The position numbers and the translations under genes were made by a program. Source: Davidsoniella eucalypti (lineage: Eukaryota > Ascomycota > Sordariomycetes > Microascales > Ceratocystidaceae). From it: a DNA stretch of 64,000 nucleotides. Below, piece by piece: positions 33,101-41,893 of the stretch (positions are counted from its first letter, which is position 1; each line of letters starts with the position of its first letter). A model generated the notes under the pieces. It had not been told where the DNA came from, ran no database searches, and saw only the letters and a program-made list of their open reading frames with translations. The stretch is from contig RMBW01000001.1 of the NCBI GenBank assembly GCA_004009845.1, forward strand, positions 434,001 to 498,000, read 5' to 3'.

Positions 33101-35952
33101 GGTGCTTGTTCTCTTTTTGTTTCTTTTTTTTTTCGCGCTATGAGCCTAGATTAAGATGAAAATAGTAAATCAACAGTGAACCTGAATGGTCTGGTACTAC
33201 CAAGACACTGGGCGAGCTGACCTACCATTTCTAGTTGTTTCTTACAAATGTTTTCATTGTTTGATCTCTCACGGCGACATTCATTCCATTGCACCGTATC
33301 ATTGAAAATATGGAATGGATCATTGCGTGACAGCAATGTCTATTTTTTTCCCCTTCGAATTACAATAAAATAGGCCCAAGAAGAATATGTCTGGAAGGCT
33401 TGCAGGGTACATGCTAGTAACCATGCTGCCACCAAAGACCGCGTGTTGGCCAATCATGAGGGATAAGGTAACAGTAAACCTCATTATTTATGGCTTATGG
33501 TATAAGACCGGTGAGAATCGAGATAATCAATGATGACATTGGGTACTAAAACTCGGTTTTATCTGTTTAGAATATATAAGAACACACGCGAGGCCTTTAT
33601 GTGAACTACATCTACAAAAAACATACAACTATTGAGGGGATTGAGAAGGAATAAGCCGGAAGTAGGATGCCGTTCGCCAATGTGACTTGTTCCCTTTGTT
33701 AGGATTCATCTGTTTCTGGGCGCAACTATTTAGTATGTCACATACTATAGATATATATGTACATACTATAGGTGAGTACCTGTAGTTGCTGTAGTTAGAA
33801 GTGAGACTATTTAGCGAGAGTATCAATGATCTGTTATTGTTACCAGGAGATGTACCTAGAGGGGGATTATGTTAACTGCAAGATGGTAAACTTAGGACCG
33901 CCTCCCTGCAACGCAACATGTATTTTTTTTGCTAGTTTATAGAATTGTACATCATGGGCCTCTCATGGCTTTTTTCCCTCTTTTTGAGTGAACGCTGAAT
34001 AAATTATGTAGCAACATATTCACTGTGACATATTTGATTATGGCCTGTTGAATCTGGCATTTCGTGTTATCGGTACAATAATATTGAGATAAATTCAAGA
34101 CATATGAACCTGCCATGAAGGAGATAAACATATCTGTATACGAATGTATGTATGTACACGCAGGAAGATTCCTATGTGGGATCATTATCATGAGCCAACT
34201 ATGATAAGAAGAGGATTAGTGGTCGGATTTACAGAATTAGACTGATGATCTCAGACCAGTCATATGTATTATACATATATTAGATAGGTGTGCCTTGGCA
34301 TACATCAATAGGCATAGTTTCCTTAAATTTAGCTCTTAAAGATATACTTGGCATCTTCTTGATTCACCGAAAACATGGCCAAATAAAACAGGAGTTCCTC
34401 TTGGGCCGTGAAAACATGGGCTCACCAAGACTAACTTAGTAGATATGAAAGCAGAAGAACTATTCCATCGACCAATGCGGCCAACTGCAGTAATATGTGG
34501 AACGTATGCAAAGAGAGCTTGTCTCTAGTGCGGTTAAAAGGCTGACTGGAGCTCTCTTAATGGAACACCTATTCGCCATGCTGATATAAGCCTAAGACGT
34601 ACTGCTAGGCATTATTGGGCAACATAATCCCATCGATTGATATGGCCCAATGCACCCCCCTCACTCCGGACCACATTGACAGAAAGAGAGGTACCGTACA
34701 ACATCTATAGAGGACATACATATGTGTATCCCTGTGCTGATAATATGTTGTCTAACATTGGTAATATATCGACACAGGACTGGTACAATATTGCTACATA
34801 TAACTATCGCTTGTACACGTATTAAAACAAGACATTTTGGGTCTTTGAAATACAAAGCCTCATTGGTGGTTTAGCACACATACGTTAATGCGAGAACAAC
34901 TAAACAACATGTGCCATGACTAGGTGTCGATCTGTCCCGATCAGACATGTAAAATGTAGTCTTGACTTGGAACAAAGTGTACTATACATGAGATTATATA
35001 CGTAATGATAGGAAACCATCCCCATACATTGTTCTCTATGAGCAACATTCTGGGATTGTGGTATTTTATTAGTATGATATCAGTTTCAATGTAAGATTAG
35101 CACAGCATCGTTCGGATATATTGCCGACTCACTTGTTTCATCTGAACGTCAGGAAAAAAAAACGAGACTATCAGTTTATGAAGAATCAAAGAATGTTGTA
35201 TGAGTCGCCCGTATCCTATAAACTATTTTTTCACACTGCTGTTTTAATGATGTTAGAGAAATAATTGTCGTCGGATAATAACCGAAATATATTACCAAAG
35301 AGAATGTTTGTCGTCGTGACTCGGATGTATAAAGAGCTCCGATCACCCATGCAGCAAAGTGTATCGCGTTACCGATATTATATAGTTATAAGAATCATCA
35401 TGCTGCTCCTTTTATATGTCGTCTCTTCAAGTCGTAAAACATGATTGCAAATTCATGACTCTGACAGATAGGTATATGGATAGTATCAAGCCCAAAGAAA
35501 CTTGGCATATAATATTTGTAAGAAAACAAAGTTAAATTTGGAGATATCTGTATAGTTACAGTCAATGCGTTGGGCACTATCAAACATGTCATGACGTTAG
35601 GCTCGGCTATGTATAGGCTGTAATGACCTTTTACTTCCACCATAACTAATGTGATGAAGGTGATGATAGTGTTGAAGTTGTTGATAGGGTGATATTAGCC
35701 GTGATGATATAATCCTTATCCTTCGCAACGAGGATCTGATACTGTGGTTATTCGATGTATGATACATATTTCTCTAATGGGGGCAATAGTGGATGCCTTT
35801 CTTAGTTAGGTATTTCTGCATTTACGCGAGATATAGTGTGCTATATATGATGTTATCACTATATATTTTACCCATCTATTGATCGTGAATCGCTATTATA
35901 TAGTGTTATTCGTGTAATATTTCTAACAATAAAAGCTTTCTTCCTCAAGACA

Positions 35953-37371
35953 TTAGCCTACTCTTCCCCTTCCTCTGCCACCACGTCCACGCCCTCTTCC
36001 TCTACCACGACCCGCTCCGTTTTTTCTTCCTCTTGAGCTTTTCGACATGTCAAATCTTGGGACTTGAGATTCTAGAGCGAAGGAAGTTTCTGACCACCTT
36101 GAGAAACTGATGATTCCACAATCAACTACCGCGATAAGCACATTGCGATGGCCATGCTTGAGACGCTGGTGCATGCGCCCTGGCCCTTGCCAAGACTCAT
36201 TAGGTGGACAATATGGTGTAGAGTCAACGAGAGCTGATATCTCGTCTATAGTTGGTATCACCGTATCACCTGCGTCGACAACACAGACTCTAAAGTCGGG
36301 GGCACGAGGGCGGCCCTTGGTGAAAGGTGCGCCATCTGCTTTCCATACAAAGTAATCAACTTTGAACGGTTGCTCAGGTTGCCGAGCACAAACAGGTTGT
36401 TTTGGAGGAATGTGCCGTGGAACTTGATGAAGACGGGAGTATACTGATTCGTGACTATGGTATACACCGGGGCGAATCAGGGGACCCATTTGAGATTCAG
36501 TAAGCGTCGTTGTATCGATGAGCGAGGTCATCCAATTCCAGAAAGACCATGGCTGGCTGTGATCGCCTTCATCGTCTACCCAAGCTGGAAACACGTGGAA
36601 TCCCGCACGCTTCAAATGCGCATATACCTGATATCTACGCAAGCTGACCTTGCCTTGCTCGCCATCATAGCCAATGAGCATGGCATAGGCGGCCTGTAAA
36701 CTGAGTGGAGTACCAAGTTCGTAATCATCTGGGTCAGGCTTAGGCTGTGGAAAAGGCTTTTCGTTATTGCCACGTTCTAGTGCGCTCTCACGCGGCCAGC
36801 CAGGCATCAATGAATCTATTGGCTTGTTGGGATACCATAAATCTAGATTTCCTCGTTCAACGAGAAAGAGAGCCTCTTCGGGTAATAGCCATGACTTGCC
36901 AAAGGCAGGGTGGAATTTAGTGACGCCAGGTATTGTGCGTCCAATCGATCTTTGTAGAGTTCCCGTGAACATTTCAACCACAACAACGCGATCTCGTAAA
37001 TAGATATCGTCTTGGCCGAATGGTTTGAATTTTGATGGATCTTTGACTTTGTTTGGCAGGTCGTTGGCCCAGTATGTTGGAAAAAACCATCCCCTGTTCC
37101 AAGACTCATGCTTATGAAAGCGCTCATAGCTCTGGATCTCTTCCATCACCTGTCGACTTTGCTCTAAACTATTGGACTGTTTCTGCGTGCCGTGCTCTTC
37201 GAAGTCTTTCTCGCCCTTGCGAATTGACGTGCTGGAATAGCCTTGCTTCTTTTTTAACATGGCTTCAAAAAGCCGGAAGTCGGCGGCCATGTCTTCAGCG
37301 CCGTCTTCGTCCATATGACCGTCATCGTCGCCGGACCGGTCAATGTGAGGAGCATCTTCATCGTCAAGCAT
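35953..37371 (-). CDS. SEN54: tRNA-splicing endonuclease subunit Sen54
   Basis: This intronless ORF encodes 472 residues from ATG 37371; the frame upstream has no other ATG. An acidic N-terminus is followed by the Sen54 N-terminal domain at about residues 85-185 (GWFFPTYWAND, VVVVEMFTGTLQRSIGR, FGKSWLLPEEALFLVERGNLD). The C-terminal half has the expected nuclease-fold-like non-catalytic segments (LRRYQVYAHLKRAGFHVFPA, VDYFVWKADG, FRVCVVDAG, NVLIAVVDCGIISFSRW). By family knowledge Sen54 is a structural subunit of the heterotetramer (with Sen2, Sen15, Sen34) that excises tRNA introns. Unusually, the last 28 or so residues form an Arg-Gly-rich tail (RGRGRGRGRGG...). Confidence 0.93.
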   Translation of the reverse strand: MLDDEDAPHIDRSGDDDGHMDEDGAEDMAADFRLFEAMLKKKQGYSSTSIRKGEKDFEEHGTQKQSNSLEQSRQVMEEIQSYERFHKHESWNRGWFFPTYWANDLPNKVKDPSKFKPFGQDDIYLRDRVVVVEMFTGTLQRSIGRTIPGVTKFHPAFGKSWLLPEEALFLVERGNLDLWYPNKPIDSLMPGWPRESALERGNNEKPFPQPKPDPDDYELGTPLSLQAAYAMLIGYDGEQGKVSLRRYQVYAHLKRAGFHVFPAWVDDEGDHSQPWSFWNWMTSLIDTTTLTESQMGPLIRPGVYHSHESVYSRLHQVPRHIPPKQPVCARQPEQPFKVDYFVWKADGAPFTKGRPRAPDFRVCVVDAGDTVIPTIDEISALVDSTPYCPPNESWQGPGRMHQRLKHGHRNVLIAVVDCGIISFSRWSETSFALESQVPRFDMSKSSRGRKNGAGRGRGRGRGRGGRGRGRVG

Positions 37372-38020
37372 TGTAAGATGTGGTTGTTTGGAGTGAATTT
37401 TATAGTGGTAATGTGACAAAATTGATGAGAGTTTTTGATGGAAATCTTGCTCTGACGAAGTTATGCAAAAGTGACGCTAGAGGAAAACTCTTTTGTGGGG
37501 ATACCAACTGTGTAACAGAGGCGCCAACACATGAAAGAAAACCACGGGACATTTGAATGACATGATGGCAACTTTTGCAAATCTAGAGATCACTTTATTT
37601 TTTCCAAGGTGGAAATAGACTCCAATAGCTAAGTAGCGCCTCGGTATCCTAAGATACACAGCCCTGAACTAATACTAGTATACAATGTAAGGTGAAGGAC
37701 AACCTACTTCTCAACAGTGACAGCCTACTGAGATACAGAACATTTGTTATAGTTTCGTCAGATATTATTCCTGTGCATTTCATGTTGCATAGTTGATTTT
37801 AGGCGTTCACAAGCCTCGGCGAAAAACGGCCGCAATTTGGCCGTTTAGCCGGCAATAGCGCTCAAATTTCCAAGAATCCACTATATAGGGGCGGGGAAGG
37901 ATGGACATGAGCGGTCTCTGGATAGAGCTCGGTCTTTCATATCAGGCGCGAGGAAGAAGAAAATGGTGCCCAGAAAAATCGAGGTATGTATGCTCAGCTG
38001 GTTGGCCCTGTGATTGTAAA
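37372..38020. other. SEN54 upstream region
   Basis: Promoter side of SEN54. An 8-bp perfect inverted repeat (AAACGGCC at 37824-37831 and GGCCGTTT at 37839-37846, 7-nt loop) is present. A TATATAG box near 37882 is followed by a short ATG frame ending at a GTATGT motif near 37984; it may be an orphan exon, but no gene could be built. Confidence 0.35.
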
Positions 38021-38189
38021 TGCTCGGACGCTATTTGATTTGATTTGATTATATTTAACGTCTACCTAAATCACTAAGATCATACGACGCCGGATTGGTT
38101 ACCGGACAGATATTTAACGTCTTCCGCTTGACAAACTCGATAGCTTTGTATGTGCGGGACGAGACCGTCCCCTGCTCGGACGCTATTTG
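38021..38189 (-). mobile_element. Short interspersed element with 17-bp target-site duplication
   Basis: The insert (38038-38172, 135 bp) is flanked by the identical 17-mer TGCTCGGACGCTATTTG at 38021-38037 and 38173-38189. The low-coordinate end carries ATTTGATTTGATT, read on the minus strand as an (AATCA)n 3' tail. A long duplication plus a short tail repeat points to LINE-mediated retroposition. The body matches the copy at 8658-8784 almost exactly and that at 3304-3400 more distantly. No RNA polymerase III internal promoter was recognised in it, so it may be 5'-truncated. Confidence 0.85.
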
Positions 38190-38249
38190 CCTGAAAACTA
38201 TAGATCCAAGAGGATAAATAGAAGAACAACCACAACAACAACAGCAGAT

Positions 38250-38347
38250 GGGAGTGTGGCCGAGTGGTTAAGGCGTTGTGTTTAGGTTATAATCTTTAAC
38301 CGGAACCGCAATGGGAAACCGCGCGAGTTCGAGTCTCGTCGCTCTCA
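38250..38347 (+). tRNA. tRNA-Leu (TAG) with 19-nt intron
   Basis: The acceptor stem GGGAGTG pairs with CGCTCTC (38340-38346), with discriminator A38347. The D arm is GCC..GAGTGGTTAA..GGC. The anticodon stem TTGTG (38276-38280) pairs with CGCAA (38307-38311). The loop holds anticodon TAG at 38283-38285 and the intron at 38287-38305, directly after position 37 as in all nuclear tRNA introns. A long variable arm of Leu type precedes the T arm GCGAG-TTCGAGT-CTCGT. The intron's TAACC can pair with GGTTA at the loop, the usual pre-tRNA helix. It reads CUA codons. Yeast tRNA-Leu(UAG) also has an intron. Confidence 0.95.
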
Positions 38348-38357
38348 ATGTCGTACC

Positions 38358-38362
38358 TTTTT
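38358..38362 (+). terminator. RNA polymerase III terminator of tRNA-Leu
   Basis: TTTTT eleven bases past the mature 3' end, the normal pol III stop. Confidence 0.85.
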
Positions 38363-38453
38363 GCTCTGATATCCAAGAGGTCATTCTGATGGCGCTTCAG
38401 TACTTTGCTTGTTGATCTTTTTGGGTGGTTTGCTTTATATACAACATGTCATA

Positions 38454-38747
38454 CCGGCCTTTAAGACTCTTTTCATAGTCTGTGTTGTACGGTAAAAACA
38501 TCAGGTAGCCAATCCTGGAACCCCGCGGGCTTACCCTCGGGTTGTGCTAAGCAGAGAGTTCTCTTGGCCTCAGTGCTGGACCCTAAAAAGCCATGAGAGA
38601 AGTTCGGTCTACGCACACCTGCATTTGCTGACCGCTCGGGTGTTGGTTGGAAGGTGACATCAACCTGCCGCTTCCGCCCGAAATATGCCGTCGTATCGCT
38701 GCGAAATAACAGTAGGTAAACTTTGAGTAATAAAATCAAATCAAATA
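38454..38747 (+). mobile_element. Longer copy of the AATCA-tailed interspersed element (about 294 bp)
   Basis: It ends in AAAATCAAATCAAATA on the plus strand and shares CAGGTAGCCAATCCTGG, GCCGTCGTATCG and AGTAGGTAAAC with the reverse complement of 38038-38172. About 170 bp separate the first two blocks here but not in the short copies. The imperfect 11-mers AACATGTCATA (38443) and AACATGTTATA (38748) may be a target-site duplication. A tRNA-like A box (TGGCCTCAGTG, 38565) and B box (AGTTCGGTCTA, 38601) are possible but weak. Confidence 0.6.
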
Positions 38748-38801
38748 AACATGTTATATCACAACTTGAAGTTTTATCGAAGGATAACTTTGTACACTTG
38801 T

Positions 38802-39547
38802 TTACGCACGAGAGACCTCAAACTTGATATCGACGATGCTTACCTCCTCGCTAGTCTTCTCATCGTACTCAAACCAGTCCTCATTAATTTCAACATCTTC
38901 AAACTTGGTGTTAGACTCAATACCAGTAGCTAGCCATTTTCCCTGTTGATGTATGATCAGTATTTGTTTGTTTGGTCCTAGAATCGTATGGTCATTTACC
39001 TCGGCATGGAAGCTTGTGAACTCTAGACCACGGCAGTCAATGTCGATGATTTTTTGGCGCTTGGCGGGCTCCCTTTGCTCGTAGGCCACTGGGGAAGTCT
39101 TGATCGAAGCAGATGATTCTCTCTGTATCCTATGTTAGACAATATATTTTTGAATCAATGTGCCACTATACGCACCTTGCAGTTTTTGCACTTCCAGACA
39201 AAGTTAGCCTCACCTCGGCTTCCGCTTAGCTCATTCTCCTCCTATATAGTGATAGATTAGCATCGATATATGGACGACTTGTCGTAGGTAGTTCACCTAT
39301 GTGGCTACTTACAAAACGGTTGACAGCGATAGGCTTCGGGTTAGTTTCACGGCAAGAGGTACACTGGACAGTGAAAGTGTACCAGAATGGGTTTTCCTCG
39401 GTGTCGTTTGGACGGAGGTTGGTGACTCTATATATGATATTAGCATTGACTCGTAACATTGATTTATAGCATTGGAGATAAATAAATGGGAAGATCCATG
39501 GTTTTGACGTACCCGTTGAGCTCAGCGGTAAGATATAGAGCAAACAT
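38802..39547 (-). CDS. CxxC zinc-binding protein of the DUF866/CZIB family, five exons
   Basis: Exons: 39513-39547, 39313-39427, 39176-39241, 39000-39122 and 38802-38942; introns of 85, 71, 53 and 57 nt with GTACGT, GTAAGT, GTGCGT and GTAAAT donors. The spliced product is 159 residues, beginning MFALYLTAELNGVTNLRP and containing CTSC and CKNC, the two CxxC pairs of the family, then a C-terminal acidic strand region (WFEYDEKTSEEVSIVDIKFE). Length matches the eukaryotic family (about 160), to which human CZIB/C1orf123 belongs. Its biochemical role is not established; zinc binding is inferred from the Cys pairs. It shares a 321-bp divergent promoter with the gene at 39869. Confidence 0.93.
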
Positions 39548-39868
39548 AGTTATGTATCGATGGACTCGATACAGAAAGCTGGCAATTTAATGCTATAATC
39601 ATGTAGATTGATGTTAGAAATAGTTCGTGAAGCTTTATTACATGGTGTTTTGCAGTAGGATTTTGTTAATACAGGTCAGAGAGGGGCATATTTTGGGTTA
39701 GTTCTTGAACCCTTAACCCGAATTTAGAGTCACGTGACACAGAAGCTTTTTCTCTGGAGCCCACTTCTATGATCATGAGCTTCTCTACCGCGAAATAATA
39801 GCATCAGCCATTGAATTTCTTGTTGCTCTTTTCTTTAGCTGCTATCTACTGTGCCGAATGCATTAGCA
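39548..39868. promoter_or_regulatory. Bidirectional promoter with palindromic TCACGTGA site
   Basis: The 321 bp between two divergent start codons contain TCACGTGA at 39730-39737, a perfect bHLH (CBF1/USF-type) E-box palindrome, 132 bp from the plus-strand ATG and 183 bp from the minus-strand ATG. Use of the site is inferred. Confidence 0.5.
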
Positions 39869-41893
39869 ATGCAGAGTCTTTTGGCACGTGCAGGCAAGTC
39901 GCAAGCTTGCCGGTGCCAGACTTGTTTTACTGCCGTGAAGTCATCAATTCGAAAGATCGCTACTGGCCCCAATCCTCGGAAACCGACACTAAGTGAGGTC
40001 ATAACTGGATGTTACACGGCTGCATTTGGTACTTTTGCCGTCATCGATGCCAAGTTTAAAGACAAGCGACGACTAGATCTCGATGCTCAAATCGAAGAAA
40101 CGAAGGCTACAATTGCCGCCCTACAAGCCGAAAATGCGGCCCTCATGACGAAACATGCCGCCGAAATTAACAACTCGAACCCTACTATCGACGAGCGAGA
40201 ACCTAGATCAAGAAGTGACGGAGAGTTTATTCCGAACGCGTCCAGTCACGACCCTGCATACTTGCTGTGGGATGAACATGGTGGCAAGCTCTTTGAAACC
40301 CTCAAGACGTCGGGCTACTGGAAAGCAATTCCTGTACTGAAAAGGACAAACTACAAGCGACTGAACCGCTGGCTCGAGGAGGAAGCTGCTGTGCCAATTG
40401 AACTTCGAAGCTTTTCCGAGACAGAAGCAACTATGAAGGAGGGAGAAATATCCAACTTCGTACGGTCCATTCTCGGCTTCCTAGATCAAATTCAAGAGGC
40501 ATCATCAACTGGCCCTTCAAATCTACGGGTCAAAATAGAGAACCTTCTTGCTCAGGAATATCCCCGCATAGACCGAACGCCATGTTCGGATACTCTGGAT
40601 AATATCTCGACACTCCACAAGTATTTGCTGAAGGGAATTGAGAAAAGCAAGGCAGCAACAATCGAGAACCTTTGCTACAATCTCCTTGTTTCTCCCGTGG
40701 CTCCTAAGGGACAGACCTATAACTCTTTACTCACTCGACTAACCGAGGCCGGATACTATTCCATCGCAGAGGAGCTTGTCATCAACGTTCGATCACATTT
40801 CCGCACTTACCGAACAAACTACGCCACTGCCGTATGCTTGCTGAACTACAGTAAGGAAGCCAACCGCACCGGACTATTCTACAACTATATTTCCAACATC
40901 TTTTCTCTTTCGATTCCTCGTGCAACAAGAAACCTTTTGACTTCAGCACAAGACAAGGGCAGATATCTTTTCGAGATCATCATTAAAGGTCTCCTAGGTC
41001 TTTATAAGATCAAAGATGCCGCTGCCATGTTCTGTCAGAGCTTGAAATTCGGCAATCTCATCAATTCATGGGCGATTGTGCAGTTCTTCGGTATATGCAT
41101 ATACTCTCTTGACCGGCAAGCCGCAATGATGATTGTGCGTTGTCTTGCGGGGGATCCCAACCACATTAACCTTTTCTTTGTCCGGGAGCCAGAACTACAA
41201 ACAATCCTCATGCATCAGATACAATATCTCATCTCTATAACGGGCCTGAAGGATGTTCCAGAGCATATCTGCGAACAGGTCTTTAGCAAATCTGGTGTAG
41301 ATCGGGATGGTTTCCTTCGGGTGCTAGAGTCACTGGAGTTTCATAGCATTAGATTGCAGGCAGAACAGTCAGAGCGCGCAACAACAAGACTGTTCAAAGC
41401 CTTGTCATCAGATGTTAGTCCATCAGAGCTTTCGAAAGAAGCCGAAGCTGCCCTGAAGGACTTCAACTTCCATTGGACTGCAGCTTCCCCGCAGAGCTGG
41501 TTCGGGAACAATGTGATCATCCATAGTCCACACGACCCGGTATATGAGACTTTTACTTATCAAGATTACCTCGAAGGCCAAGCAAATTTGAAGATTGCTA
41601 GCATGAGCCGAACCACTACGGCGGCTATTCGTGATAGTCAGGAGATCATACAGTCCGTCAATGAAGCTATGAAAGACCTGGAAGACGAAGAAAGCACCAA
41701 GCATTTTGAGGTGTTGCCGCCATACGTACCGGCAAAGAGATTATCATCACGGAACGCCGATCTCAAAGGTTGGGAACGAGCTTCATTGCCAATGAGCGAC
41801 CGGATTGACGCAGACTTGCAATTGAAAAAGAAGGTTTCATTATTGGAGTCTCTACAGCGCAGCTTACTGGCGCATTCAAAGTGGTCACAATGA
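39869..41893 (+). CDS. Putative mitochondrial protein with CRCxxC leader, PPR-like helical body
   Basis: This intronless frame encodes 674 residues from ATG 39869; the frame upstream has no other ATG. The N-terminus MQSLLARAGKSQACRCQTC, followed by Ser/Arg/Lys-rich sequence, looks like a mitochondrial presequence with three Cys. A predicted coiled coil follows (LDAQIEETKATIAALQAENA, about residues 75-100). The remainder is mostly helical, with pairs such as YNSLLTRLTEAGYYSIAEELV that resemble pentatricopeptide-type helices, so a role in mitochondrial gene expression is possible. I recognise the general Pezizomycotina type but cannot name a characterised ortholog. Confidence 0.85.
   Translation: MQSLLARAGKSQACRCQTCFTAVKSSIRKIATGPNPRKPTLSEVITGCYTAAFGTFAVIDAKFKDKRRLDLDAQIEETKATIAALQAENAALMTKHAAEINNSNPTIDEREPRSRSDGEFIPNASSHDPAYLLWDEHGGKLFETLKTSGYWKAIPVLKRTNYKRLNRWLEEEAAVPIELRSFSETEATMKEGEISNFVRSILGFLDQIQEASSTGPSNLRVKIENLLAQEYPRIDRTPCSDTLDNISTLHKYLLKGIEKSKAATIENLCYNLLVSPVAPKGQTYNSLLTRLTEAGYYSIAEELVINVRSHFRTYRTNYATAVCLLNYSKEANRTGLFYNYISNIFSLSIPRATRNLLTSAQDKGRYLFEIIIKGLLGLYKIKDAAAMFCQSLKFGNLINSWAIVQFFGICIYSLDRQAAMMIVRCLAGDPNHINLFFVREPELQTILMHQIQYLISITGLKDVPEHICEQVFSKSGVDRDGFLRVLESLEFHSIRLQAEQSERATTRLFKALSSDVSPSELSKEAEAALKDFNFHWTAASPQSWFGNNVIIHSPHDPVYETFTYQDYLEGQANLKIASMSRTTTAAIRDSQEIIQSVNEAMKDLEDEESTKHFEVLPPYVPAKRLSSRNADLKGWERASLPMSDRIDADLQLKKKVSLLESLQRSLLAHSKWSQ

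Larger units (their letters stand above)
28421..35952. other. Gene desert of about 7.5 kb, AT-rich
   Basis: No ORF with family resemblance is present. The stretch contains a 31-nt A run (29463-29493), many alternating TATGTACATA-type motifs (for example 30302, 31543 and 33748) and short AT palindromes. Two weak small-gene candidates (29301-29643 and 29873-30124) are listed separately. Confidence 0.5.
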
